Positions 24,872 through 32,906 of a stretch of DNA of 64,000 nucleotides are shown piece after piece. The notes below the pieces were generated by a model. The model had not been told where the DNA came from. It was given only the letters and a program-made list of their open reading frames with translations, and ran no database searches. Where the stretch lies: NCBI RefSeq assembly GCF_002954325.1, contig NZ_MQVX01000001.1:2648768-2712767 (forward strand), in the 5' to 3' direction. This stretch comes from Aureicoccus marinus. Lineage in GTDB: Bacteria > Bacteroidota > Bacteroidia > Flavobacteriales > Flavobacteriaceae. The position numbers and the translations under genes were made by a program. The first letter of the stretch is position 1, and each line of letters starts with the position of its first letter.

Positions 24872-24875
24872 GTAC

Positions 24876-26411
24876 ATGAACTTATTCAACGAAAAAGACC
24901 TGGAACAACTCCGGGTCAAAGGAATTACCAAAGAACAAGTCGAAGCGCAGATCAGAATTTTTGAACAGGGAATTCCCTTTGTTCAATTGCAGGAAGCCGC
25001 GGTTGTTGGCAAGGGAGTCAGACGTTTTACCGCCGAGGAAGAAAAGGAATTACAAGATTTTTTTGATGAGAAAAGCAAAGGACTCGCCCTCTTGAAATTT
25101 GTTCCTGCCTCGGGAGCAGCATCGCGTATGTTCAAGGCCTTATTTGCTTTTTTGGATGCGTATAATCCCCATAAGGAAGCCTTAGCGGACTACTGGAATC
25201 GCACCGGTGACGACGCCATGAAAACCTTTGTAGAAGGGATGGAACGCTTCCCTTTTTACCAGCAAATCCAAGAGCGTATTTCGGATCGTGTAACCTCTGC
25301 AGATCACGGGGTGTATTTGTTTGTCCAGGAATTACTCACCGAGGACGGCTTGAATTTTGGGTTTTATCCCAAAGGGTTATTGCCTTTTCACGCCTACCAA
25401 AAGGCCGCGACTCCTTTTGTTGAGCATTTAAAGGAAGCCGCCTTTTATGCAAAATCAGGAGGAAATGCAGCCCTTCATTTTACGATATCACCTCAGCACG
25501 AAGTGCTTTTTAAGGCGGAGGAAGAAAAGTCGGCCTCCGAGGTTGCCCTGGAGACCGATAGCCAGTTCTCCATTGGGTACTCCTTCCAAAAATCTTCCAC
25601 CGATACCCTGGCCGTCGATAAAGAGAACCAGCCTTTTCGAAATACGGACGGGAGTATCCTTTTTAGACCGGGGGGGCACGGGGCCCTGATCCAGAACCTC
25701 AATGAGGTGGATGCCGATGTTGTCTTTATTAAAAATATAGATAATGTGGTAACAGAGGAGAAGCTCGAGGTGGTGGGCAACAGCAAAAAGATGCTGGCTG
25801 GCCTCTTACTGCAACTGCAAGAGAAGTCTTTCCACTACGCGGCTCAACTGGAAGCAGGATCTGTTTCGGAAGATCAAATGAAGGAGATGTCCACCTTTTT
25901 GGAAAATCAGCTCAACTCTCCTTGCTCAAGCGATTATGCGGAATTCACAACAGAAGAAAAGCACCGCTGGTTAGCCGGTCAACTGAATCGTCCGATTCGC
26001 ATTTGTGGCATGGTGAAGAACGAAGGAGAACCTGGAGGAGGTCCTTTTTGGATCAAAGATGCTGCGGGCCAAGTGTCTCTTCAAATTATTGAATCTGCTC
26101 AAATCGATCGGGATAACCCACAGCAGGATGCCATCTTGCAGAATTCAACCCACTTCAATCCGGTGGACCTCATTTGTGGGTTAAAGAACCACAAGGGAGA
26201 AAAATACAACCTCCTTGATTTCGTCGATCATGAACAAGGATTCATCACGGCTAAATCAAAAGATGGAAAAGAACTAAAAGCTCTAGAACTTCCCGGTTTA
26301 TGGAATGGAGCTATGGCCTTTTGGAATACCATCTTTGTTGAGGTGCCCTTGGTCACTTTTAATCCGGTAAAAACCGTTAATGACCTGCTTAAACCCAGTC
26401 ATCAGGCATAA
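24876..26411 (+). CDS. DUF4301 protein, possibly UDPGP-like nucleotidyltransferase
   Basis: A 511-residue cytoplasmic protein of family DUF4301. Three segments recall the UDPGP nucleotidyltransferase fold: LKFVPASGAASRMF (residues 73-86) like the NTP-binding glycine-rich loop, PGGHGAL (265-271) like the GHGD motif, and VFIKNIDNV (283-291) like the sugar-nucleotide NxDN motif. This is motif reading, not an alignment. The gene starts 4 bases after the NadR-like gene and ends before a strong terminator. An ATG at 24849 is possible but overlaps the upstream gene. The substrate is unknown. Confidence 0.8.
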   Translation: MNLFNEKDLEQLRVKGITKEQVEAQIRIFEQGIPFVQLQEAAVVGKGVRRFTAEEEKELQDFFDEKSKGLALLKFVPASGAASRMFKALFAFLDAYNPHKEALADYWNRTGDDAMKTFVEGMERFPFYQQIQERISDRVTSADHGVYLFVQELLTEDGLNFGFYPKGLLPFHAYQKAATPFVEHLKEAAFYAKSGGNAALHFTISPQHEVLFKAEEEKSASEVALETDSQFSIGYSFQKSSTDTLAVDKENQPFRNTDGSILFRPGGHGALIQNLNEVDADVVFIKNIDNVVTEEKLEVVGNSKKMLAGLLLQLQEKSFHYAAQLEAGSVSEDQMKEMSTFLENQLNSPCSSDYAEFTTEEKHRWLAGQLNRPIRICGMVKNEGEPGGGPFWIKDAAGQVSLQIIESAQIDRDNPQQDAILQNSTHFNPVDLICGLKNHKGEKYNLLDFVDHEQGFITAKSKDGKELKALELPGLWNGAMAFWNTIFVEVPLVTFNPVKTVNDLLKPSHQA

Positions 26412-26440
26412 AATTACAAGAATAAAACACTGAAAAACAG

Positions 26441-26468
26441 CCGTCTAAATAGTTTAGGCGGTTTTTTT
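26441..26468 (+). terminator. terminator of the thiamine-binding/pnuC/kinase/DUF4301 operon
   Basis: A nine-bp stem, CCGTCTAAA with TTTAGGCGG (one U-G pair), with a three-base loop and a seven-U tract. It lies 30 bases after the DUF4301 stop. It closes the first thiamine operon before the riboswitch region. Confidence 0.88.
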
Positions 26469-26751
26469 GCGTCTAAATGTGACCTCCAGAATTATTTGGT
26501 GTCTGAATAGATGAAGACCCACAAGAGGGGATCCGATAAAGAGACATAATCCGGTTATTTGATTGATTACCGGTTTTTTGGTTGGTTGGTTTGATTGAAA
26601 GGGCTGCAGAGGCTCTGGCTGATGTGGCCCCTTTCTAAAATCACGACCTCATACAGGACGCGGAGAATGCTAGATTGAACACTAACCTCAGCATTTCCAG
26701 TTCCCCCCGAAATCGGGAACACAAGGCTGCTTCGGCAGCCTTTTTTCTTTT
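26469..26751. other. non-coding stretch with tandem hairpins, no gene recognised
   Basis: About 280 bases with no convincing protein gene. From left to right: a weak CCGGT/ACCGG hairpin (26552-26574) followed by six T, a GTTCCC/GGGAAC hairpin (26699-26719), and a strong terminator-like hairpin with a UUCG loop (26723-26746). The region separates the first thiamine operon from the promoter of the TPP riboswitch. It could encode a small RNA or be spacer with insulation. Confidence 0.5.
26723..26746 (+). terminator. UUCG-loop terminator-like hairpin upstream of the TPP riboswitch
   Basis: AAGGCTGC (26723-26730) pairs with GCAGCCTT (26735-26742) around a stabilising TTCG loop, followed by more T. 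It lies just before the -7 element at 26752-26759 and may insulate the receptor from upstream transcription. Confidence 0.65.
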
Positions 26752-26759
26752 TATCTTTG
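26752..26759 (+). promoter_or_regulatory. -7 element of the TPP riboswitch transcript
   Basis: TATCTTTG is an exact match to TAnnTTTG. Transcription would start about 7 bases downstream, directly at the 5-prime side of the riboswitch. No TTTG -33 box is found at the usual spacing because the terminator hairpin occupies that position. Confidence 0.55.
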
Positions 26760-26765
26760 CGCCGT

Positions 26766-26845
26766 CTCAACAAGGGGTGCTCTGAGAATGGGCTGAGATT
26801 ATACCCGATGAACCTGGGCGGGTAATGCTGCCAAGGGATTCCAAC
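26766..26845 (+). promoter_or_regulatory. TPP (THI-box) riboswitch
   Basis: All core segments are visible: AAGGGGTGC, two CTGAGA motifs (26782-26787 and 26793-26798), the ATACCC strand, GAACCTG, and GGTAATGC followed by CAAGGGAT. These form the pyrimidine- and pyrophosphate-sensor arms of the TPP aptamer. A short GCTG/CAGC hairpin (26847-26863) follows and may be part of the expression platform. It controls the TonB-dependent receptor that begins 75 bases later, presumably lowering its expression when TPP is plentiful. Confidence 0.95.
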
Positions 26846-26920
26846 AAGCTGTCTGCAAGGCAGCCTCTTTAAATCATTAACCAGAATAATGACCCCTTTT
26901 ATTCGTAAACATGCTTACGG

Positions 26921-29104
26921 ATGAAAACTTTATTCGCATCATTGGCCCTATTCGGCCTAGTGGGCTTCGTGCAAGCCCAAAACACCGAGCCCGACTCGGT
27001 GAAACAAAAAGAAGTTAAACTCAAGGAGGTGGTTGTGTCTTCTTCACGAGCTTCCTCGATTACACCGGTAACCTTTGTCAATTTTGAAAAGGCCGACATA
27101 GCCAAGGTCAATTTAGGACAGGATTTACCTGTACTTCTCAACTATTTACCTGCTGTTGTTTCTACCACTTTTGACGGTACGGGAGTAGGGTACACAGACT
27201 ACCGTATTCGTGGTGCAGACAACTCCCGAATCAACGTGACCATCAATGGTATTCCTTATAACGATGCCGACAGCCAAACGACCTTCTTTGTCAACTTGCA
27301 GGATTTTGCCAGTTCGATCGAGAACATTCAAATTCAACGAGGAGTGGGGACTTCCACCAACGGAGCGGGTGCCTTCGGGGCCAGTATCAATATTTTGACA
27401 GACCGTGCCTCCGATGAAGCTTTTGCTTCAGTCAGTACAGGGATTGGAAGCTTTGGCACCAACCGCCAGAGCATCAAATTTGGAACTGGGGCCCTAGGGG
27501 ATGGCTTCTCTTTTTCTGGACGCCTTTCTCGTATTGCTTCAGACGGCTATGTCGATCGAGCGACTTCTGAACTCAAGTCCTACTTTTTGCAAGGGGACTA
27601 TGTAAAAGGAGAAACCCGCCTACAGGCCATCACTTTTGGGGGAACCGAAAGAACGGGATTGTCCTTCTTTGGACTCGATCAAGCCGGTCTCGATATGGAT
27701 CGCCGAATGAATTTTGACGGGTTCTATTTTGACCGTGACGGCAATCAGCAGATTTATCAAAACCAGACGGACAACTATGCCCAAAACCATTTCCACTTGC
27801 ATTGGAATCAGGGGTGGAATAGCAATTGGCGCTCTCAGTTTTCGCTTCATTACACCCAAAGTGCAGGCTTCTTCGAACAAATGAATGACGATGCCTCTTT
27901 GAGTGCTTACCGCTTGGATGATTTTACCTTCAACGGAGAAGCGCAAACCACGGCAGACTTGGCTACTCAAGCCCACTTGAACAGTGATTTTTATGGAGGA
28001 GTTTTTAGTTTGACGTATCAGAAAGATCAATTGGAGTGGATTACCGGAGGTAGCTTTAATTACTACGACGGGATACAGTTCGGAGAAATAGTCAGCGCGG
28101 ATTTAGCTCTACTTCCTGGAAGACCTTTCCGTTTTTACGAAAACACCACAGTCAAAACCGATTTGAGTGTTTACTCAAAAGCGAATTTTGAATTGGCGCC
28201 GAACCTCAACGGTTTCGCGGACCTGCAGTTTAGAAGAGTGGATTACGAAGCGTCAGGAACCCTTTTGGAATTGGGAGCACAACTAGATGTGGACGAGACC
28301 TACAACTTCTTTAACCCCAAAGCGGGATTGTCTTATCAACTCCAGCCGGGAAGTCGTTTGTACCTTTCTTGGGCAAGATCTCACCGCGAGCCAGCCCGTG
28401 TTGATTTCGAAAACGGTTCGCCTGAAGCGGAGCGTTTGGATGACTTTGAGTTGGGTTGGAGAACCCAAAACCGCACTTTTCAATTGGGAGCCAATGTGTA
28501 CTACATGCTCTTCAATAACCAATTGGTCTTGACGGGAGCCTTGGATGAGGTTGGATTTCCGATTCGCCAAAACAGTGGAAAGAGCTATCGTTTAGGGATT
28601 GAATTGGACGCACAATGGCAACCCCATCCCAAGTGGACCATTGCCCCCAATGTAGCGCTAAGCGAGAACAAGAACCAGGACTTTATTACACCATTGGATG
28701 GGACTCTTCAAAATCTGGGAGATACGGATATTTCTTTTTCTCCCTCAGTGGTTGCGGGCAACCGGATTGAATTTCGCCCGGATGACAGCTGGAGTTTTAC
28801 CCTTTTCTCTAAGTATGTTGGCGAGCAGTTTATGTCAAATACCGAAGCAGCGAATTCCCGTTTGGAATCTTACTTTGTACAAGATCTAAACTTGCAGTAC
28901 CAAACCGGTTCTTTCGGATTTGTAAAAAAGTTGGTGTTGCAGGGACAGATCAACAACCTGTTGGACCTGGAGTATGAGAATAACGGATACTACTTCACCT
29001 TTGATGTACCGGATGGTTCAGGGGGAGTAAGTACCTTGGATGGGAATGGGTTTTATCCTCAGGCAGGAATCAACTTCCTCTTAGGAGCAACACTTCATTT
29101 CTAG
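26921..29104 (+). CDS. TonB-dependent outer membrane receptor, probably for thiamine
   Basis: A 727-residue TonB-dependent receptor. Signal peptide ending FVQAQ, a TonB-box/plug region (residues about 35-170: LKEVVVSSSRASSI, GYTDYRIRGADNSRINVTING, IQIQRGVGTSTNGAGAFGAS) and a beta-barrel with LYLSWARSHREPARVD and the C-terminal FLLGATLHF. No SusC-type N-terminal carboxypeptidase-regulatory domain is seen, so it is the siderophore/vitamin type. The TPP riboswitch in its leader makes thiamine or a thiamine derivative the likely ligand. Confidence 0.9.
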   Translation: MKTLFASLALFGLVGFVQAQNTEPDSVKQKEVKLKEVVVSSSRASSITPVTFVNFEKADIAKVNLGQDLPVLLNYLPAVVSTTFDGTGVGYTDYRIRGADNSRINVTINGIPYNDADSQTTFFVNLQDFASSIENIQIQRGVGTSTNGAGAFGASINILTDRASDEAFASVSTGIGSFGTNRQSIKFGTGALGDGFSFSGRLSRIASDGYVDRATSELKSYFLQGDYVKGETRLQAITFGGTERTGLSFFGLDQAGLDMDRRMNFDGFYFDRDGNQQIYQNQTDNYAQNHFHLHWNQGWNSNWRSQFSLHYTQSAGFFEQMNDDASLSAYRLDDFTFNGEAQTTADLATQAHLNSDFYGGVFSLTYQKDQLEWITGGSFNYYDGIQFGEIVSADLALLPGRPFRFYENTTVKTDLSVYSKANFELAPNLNGFADLQFRRVDYEASGTLLELGAQLDVDETYNFFNPKAGLSYQLQPGSRLYLSWARSHREPARVDFENGSPEAERLDDFELGWRTQNRTFQLGANVYYMLFNNQLVLTGALDEVGFPIRQNSGKSYRLGIELDAQWQPHPKWTIAPNVALSENKNQDFITPLDGTLQNLGDTDISFSPSVVAGNRIEFRPDDSWSFTLFSKYVGEQFMSNTEAANSRLESYFVQDLNLQYQTGSFGFVKKLVLQGQINNLLDLEYENNGYYFTFDVPDGSGGVSTLDGNGFYPQAGINFLLGATLHF

Positions 29105-29162
29105 AAAGAGCCTCCGCTACCGTTTTTTTCAGATCTTTAATTGGGAGAAAACAAGGCGGTAT

Positions 29163-30164
29163 ATGACAGCACAAAATCCACCGCAACCCAAGCCTCTAAG
29201 CTGGGGGATTATAGGTTGCGGTGCAGTTACAGAAGTCAAAAGCGGACCAGCCCTCTACAAAACAGAGGGCTTTTCTGTTCGTATGGTGATGAGGCGAGAT
29301 TTGGCCAAAGCCCAGGATTATGCCCAAAGGCATGGGATTCAGGAGGCGACGGACCAGGCCGATTACTTGATTGACCATCCCGAAATCGATGCGGTCTATA
29401 TTGCTACACCACCTGACACCCACCTTTCTTATGCTTTGCGGGTAGCCGAAGCCGGAAAACCCTGTTGTGTCGAAAAGCCCATGACGCCCTCTTACGCCGA
29501 GAGCCTTGAGTTGTATGAGGCTTTTAAACGTAAAAAACTGCCCCTTTTTGTTTCGTATTACCGCCGTTCCCTGCCCCGTTTTTTAGAATTGAAAAATTGG
29601 ATTGACCAAGGGCGCATCGGCGAGATTCGCCACCTTCATTGGCACAAAACCAAGCCCGCCAGTCGGTGGGATATTGAGGGAGTAGACCAATGGAGAACCG
29701 ATGCCCGCATTGCACCAGGGGGGTATTTTGATGATCTGGCAAGCCACGGATTGGATTTGTTTGCCTTCTTGTTGGGTCCCTTTAAAGAGGTAAAGGGCAT
29801 CAGCGGGAATCAGCAAGGGTACTACACGGCCAAAGACGCCCTAAGTGCGAGTTGGAGGCATGAGTCCGGAGTGACCGGTTCTGCTTTTTGGAATTTTGGA
29901 ACCGGCCTGCGAACCGATGAGGTCATTCTGGAAGGTTCCCAGGGTCAAATACGGTTCTCAGTCTTGGATGAACATCCCTTACGACTTCTGACTGCAGAAT
30001 CGTCAACACCGGAGATCGTTTTGGAGATTACTCATCCCGAACACATTCAGATCCCCCATGCGCTGAATATGAAGAAAGCCCTTTTGCATGGTGTACCTCA
30101 TCCCAGTACAGGCGAAACGGCCCTGCACTGCAGCTGGGTCATGGATCAGATTCTAAAAGGATAG
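29163..30164 (+). CDS. Gfo/Idh/MocA-family oxidoreductase
   Basis: A 333-residue NAD(P)-dependent dehydrogenase with the Rossmann motif WGIIGCGAVTE (residues about 14-24), the VEKPMTPSY motif (the family EKP) and the conserved DLASHGLDLFAFLLG in the C-terminal domain. Members oxidise sugars or cyclitols. The substrate is unknown. It lies 58 bases after the receptor and may be co-transcribed under the TPP riboswitch, although no thiamine link is known for the family. Confidence 0.88.
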   Translation: MTAQNPPQPKPLSWGIIGCGAVTEVKSGPALYKTEGFSVRMVMRRDLAKAQDYAQRHGIQEATDQADYLIDHPEIDAVYIATPPDTHLSYALRVAEAGKPCCVEKPMTPSYAESLELYEAFKRKKLPLFVSYYRRSLPRFLELKNWIDQGRIGEIRHLHWHKTKPASRWDIEGVDQWRTDARIAPGGYFDDLASHGLDLFAFLLGPFKEVKGISGNQQGYYTAKDALSASWRHESGVTGSAFWNFGTGLRTDEVILEGSQGQIRFSVLDEHPLRLLTAESSTPEIVLEITHPEHIQIPHALNMKKALLHGVPHPSTGETALHCSWVMDQILKG

Positions 30165-30167
30165 GGA

Positions 30168-30620
30168 TTAGTTGCTGATGATAACCAAGTTACCACTGGC
30201 ATTGGCGCGGTATTCCAACATGTCGTAGTAGCGGTTCCCATCATCGGGGCGGTTTAACTGCTGGCCGGTAAATAGGCTGTATTCAAAATTGTCGCAGTCG
30301 CATTTAGCCACCGTTCCCTCCATGCGCATAGTTGAGCAATTACTGGGAACCTGGTTGGGGCAACTGGCCTCAAAAGCCCGAAAAACACCAAAGCCAGTAT
30401 TAATTACATAAACCCCGCGTATGCCGACTCCATTGTTGCCGATGTACACCGGATTTCCAGGGTTGTTTAGATCCGTATAAAGGGGCAAATTCAGGTTGAT
30501 GTCAAAACGAAAACCCACTTCTGGCAGGAAGGGATTTCGGTTGGTTGAATTGACCGAGCAAGCCATTAGAATTAAAAGAAAGACGCTAAAAATCAAATAG
30601 TTACTGGGTTTTCTCGGCAT
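30168..30620 (-). CDS. Rieske-like lipoprotein with degenerate cluster motif
   Basis: A 150-residue predicted lipoprotein (LILMACSVNS) common in Flavobacteriia and usually annotated as Rieske-like. The two cluster boxes read SCPNQVPSNC and AKCDCDNFEYSLFTGQ. The histidine ligands of a true Rieske site (CxH and CxxH) are absent, leaving four cysteines. A bound 2Fe-2S cluster with Rieske chemistry is therefore doubtful. The ATG at 30620 is preferred over 30653 because it leads directly into the signal sequence. It is convergent with the oxidoreductase, 3 bases apart. Confidence 0.72.
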   Translation of the reverse strand: MPRKPSNYLIFSVFLLILMACSVNSTNRNPFLPEVGFRFDINLNLPLYTDLNNPGNPVYIGNNGVGIRGVYVINTGFGVFRAFEASCPNQVPSNCSTMRMEGTVAKCDCDNFEYSLFTGQQLNRPDDGNRYYDMLEYRANASGNLVIISN

Positions 30621-30673
30621 GATTCGAATTCTTGAGGAATTAAAATTGACCAAAAAAATCGTATATTAGCGTT

Positions 30674-30721
30674 AAATCCTCGCAAAAACTCCATTTGGGA
30701 AGTGGCAGCGGAGGATTTTTT
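30674..30721 (+). promoter_or_regulatory. large hairpin with U tract in the greA upstream region
   Basis: AAATCCTCGC (30674-30683) pairs with GCgGAGGATTT (30708-30718, one bulged G). Inside it CCATTT (30691-30696) pairs with AAGTGG (30700-30705). A six-U tract overlaps the 3-prime arm. It begins 5 bases after a TATATTAG sequence (30662-30669) resembling a -7 element. It could be a leader terminator/attenuator of greA or a very short RNA. Confidence 0.5.
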
Positions 30722-30791
30722 GTATTTTGATGGATTAGGCTCCAGACCATTTAAACCAGAAAAAAGAGGGAGCGCCTAAAGGAAAGTGATT

Positions 30792-31268
30792 ATGAGTAAG
30801 GTATCTTATTATACCAAGGAAGGTCTACAAAAACTTCGTGACGAACTGAATCAGTTGAAGGACGTGGAACGTCCAAAAGCCTCTGCGGCCATCGCAGAAG
30901 CTCGAGATAAAGGCGATTTGTCTGAAAATGCCGAATACGATGCGGCCAAGGAAGCTCAAGGCCTGCTCGAGATGAAGATTTCGAAGATGGAAGAGGTATT
31001 GGCCAATGCTCGGGTCATTGACGAATCCCAATTAGATACTTCGAAGGCCTTGGTCCTTTCCAAAGTAAAAATCAAGAACCAGGTCAATGGCATGGAAATG
31101 CAGTACACCCTGGTTGCCGAGTCGGAAGCGGATTTGAAATCAGGAAAGATTTCGGTCAATTCCCCCATCGGGAAAGGACTCTTAGGTAAATCCGTTGGAG
31201 ACGTTGCCGAGATTCAGGTACCCAACGGCACCATGAAGTTCGATATTCTAGAAATTACAAGAGACTAA
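30792..31268 (+). CDS. greA: transcription elongation factor GreA
   Basis: A 158-residue protein, the standard GreA length. The N-terminal coiled coil holds YYTKEGLQKLRDELNQL and the tip acidic residues in ARDKGDLSENAEYDAAKE, which coordinate magnesium in the RNA polymerase secondary channel. The C-terminal FKBP-like half includes SPIGKGLLGKSVGD. It restarts back-tracked polymerase by transcript cleavage. The ATG at 30792 is used; a GTG two codons upstream adds nothing. A HIT gene follows 3 bases after the stop. Confidence 0.96.
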   Translation: MSKVSYYTKEGLQKLRDELNQLKDVERPKASAAIAEARDKGDLSENAEYDAAKEAQGLLEMKISKMEEVLANARVIDESQLDTSKALVLSKVKIKNQVNGMEMQYTLVAESEADLKSGKISVNSPIGKGLLGKSVGDVAEIQVPNGTMKFDILEITRD

Positions 31269-31271
31269 GTC

Positions 31272-31670
31272 GTGGCGAGCATTTTCAGTCGGATCATCGC
31301 ACGAGAAATCCCCGGTCATATCGTTGCCGAAACAGAAGAGCACATTGCTCTTCTCGATATCAATCCCAACGCCCCAGGGCACACCCTCTGTATTCCTAAG
31401 AAAGAGACGGATAAGATTTTTGACTTATCAGAAGAGGAGTATATGGCCTTGATGCAATTTTCTCGTCAAGTAGCTTTGGCCCTCGAAAAGGTGGTTCCTT
31501 GTAAACGCATTGGGATGAGCGTGATCGGTTTGGAAGTGCCTCATGTGCACGTTCACCTTATTCCGCTGCAAGAAATGGCCCAAGCGACCTTCGGTCAAAA
31601 AGCCAGTTTGAGTAAGGAAGAGTTCGAAGATTTGCGCCAGCGCATAGCCGCCGCCTATCAGGGACTTTAG
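31272..31670 (+). CDS. HIT-family nucleotide phosphohydrolase
   Basis: A 132-residue histidine-triad protein of the Hint/Fhit superfamily. The catalytic motif is HVHVHLIPL in the last third, with FSRIIAREIPGHIV and LLDINPNAPGHTL earlier. Hint-type enzymes hydrolyse adenosine phosphoramidates. The start is GTG at 31272, 3 bases after greA, forming a greA-hit pair common in Bacteroidota. The end overlaps the convergent histidine kinase gene by 4 bases. Confidence 0.9.
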   Translation: MASIFSRIIAREIPGHIVAETEEHIALLDINPNAPGHTLCIPKKETDKIFDLSEEEYMALMQFSRQVALALEKVVPCKRIGMSVIGLEVPHVHVHLIPLQEMAQATFGQKASLSKEEFEDLRQRIAAAYQGL

Positions 31671-32830
31671 GCGCTGAGATTTTCTTGACTTTTTCGCAGG
31701 ACGATCTGCATGATGGTGCCTTCTTTGCTGGAGGACATCACCCGAATCTTTCCTTGGTGGTATTCTTCAATAATGCGCTTAACCAAAGAAAGTCCTAAGC
31801 CCCAGCCCCGTTTTTTACTGCTTACCCCTGGCTGAAAGATCTCTTGAAATTGTCCCTTTTGAATTCCGTGCCCGGTATCACTGACCAGGACGTGAACCTG
31901 CTGACCGTGTTGTTCGATGTTCAGGGCAATATGCCCTTTCCCCTTCATGGCGTCGATTCCGTTTTTGACCAGGTTTTCGATACTCCAACTAAACAGGGCG
32001 GGATTGAGATCGACCAGGACCTTATCGGTATCGGTATGAAAGCTAAATTGGATGAGCTTGGAGCTTCGTCTCTTCAAATAATTCAGGGTCTTTTCTGCTT
32101 CCTCGACCAGGTTGCGGGTTTCGAGATCTGGAACAGAGCCGATCTTGGAAAAGCGTTCGGTTATGGTCTGCAGGCGGTAAATGTCCTTTTCGATTTCTCT
32201 CGTAATCTGTGGGTTGAGCTCTTCACTCTTGAGTAGTTCATTCCAACCGAGTAAGGAGGTCAAGGGGGTTCCGATCTGATGGGCCGTCTCTTTCGCCATA
32301 CCCGCCCAAAGGCGGTTTTGTTCCGCAATTTTATTGGTTCTAAAGAAAAAGTAAATCACCGTTGCAAAAAGGAAAATGATGAGCAGGAGTGCAACAGGGT
32401 AGTATTTTAATTGGTTCAGTACTTCGGAGTTTCCGTAATAAATGACGGCGTCTTCTTCCTGGTTGGAGCTCAGGATAATCGGCTGGTTCTGCTTGCCAAA
32501 TTTCTTGATGAGTTGCTGAATTTTAAGGCTGTCTTTAGCCTCTTCTTCCGGCAGGTTATGGGTGCGAATGGCCCCAACCGAATTCACCAGGATCATGGGG
32601 GTAGACTTGTTGTTGCCCTGCACCATCAAAATGAGTTCGCCGGGATCTTCCTCCAGACTCAGGCCATTGAGTTCCGAAAGGGAGCTGGCCCATATTTGCA
32701 TCTTTAAGCGTTCCTCTTCCTTGAATTTCTTGAAAAAGTGATTGGTATTCCAGAGGATCAGGCTCACAATGCCAAAGGCGACCACGACCAAAATGATCTG
32801 AGTAGCGCGTCGACGTGGGTGGATAACCAT
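31667..32830 (-). CDS. sensor histidine kinase
   Basis: A 387-residue membrane kinase. Two transmembrane helices (about residues 11-28 and 145-163) enclose a periplasmic sensor region of about 115 residues without a recognisable domain. The H-box MAKETAHQIGTPLTSLLGW contains the phospho-acceptor H184. The N-box is ENLVKNGIDAM and the G-boxes DTGHGI and GWGLGLSLVKRI. No response regulator is next to it, so it is an orphan kinase. It is divergent from the DUF3127 gene. Confidence 0.92.
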   Translation of the reverse strand: MVIHPRRRATQIILVVVAFGIVSLILWNTNHFFKKFKEEERLKMQIWASSLSELNGLSLEEDPGELILMVQGNNKSTPMILVNSVGAIRTHNLPEEEAKDSLKIQQLIKKFGKQNQPIILSSNQEEDAVIYYGNSEVLNQLKYYPVALLLIIFLFATVIYFFFRTNKIAEQNRLWAGMAKETAHQIGTPLTSLLGWNELLKSEELNPQITREIEKDIYRLQTITERFSKIGSVPDLETRNLVEEAEKTLNYLKRRSSKLIQFSFHTDTDKVLVDLNPALFSWSIENLVKNGIDAMKGKGHIALNIEQHGQQVHVLVSDTGHGIQKGQFQEIFQPGVSSKKRGWGLGLSLVKRIIEEYHQGKIRVMSSSKEGTIMQIVLRKSQENLSA

Positions 32831-32856
32831 ATAGGGATTCTCTGCTTAAAGATAGG

Positions 32857-32885
32857 TTTAAAAAAGTCCAATTTAATTACTTTTG
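32857..32885 (+). promoter_or_regulatory. probable promoter of the DUF3127 gene
   Basis: TACTTTTG (32878-32885) is an exact TAnnTTTG match, with TTTA (32857-32860) 17 bases upstream as a possible -33 element. It lies 21 bases before the ATG at 32907. Confidence 0.5.
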
Positions 32886-32906
32886 GGGGATCAAAGAAAG
32901 GGCATT

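Noticed and set aside
26567-26773. A 68-codon minus-strand frame before the TPP riboswitch
   Set aside because: It is made of hairpin sequences and part of the riboswitch promoter; no family features.
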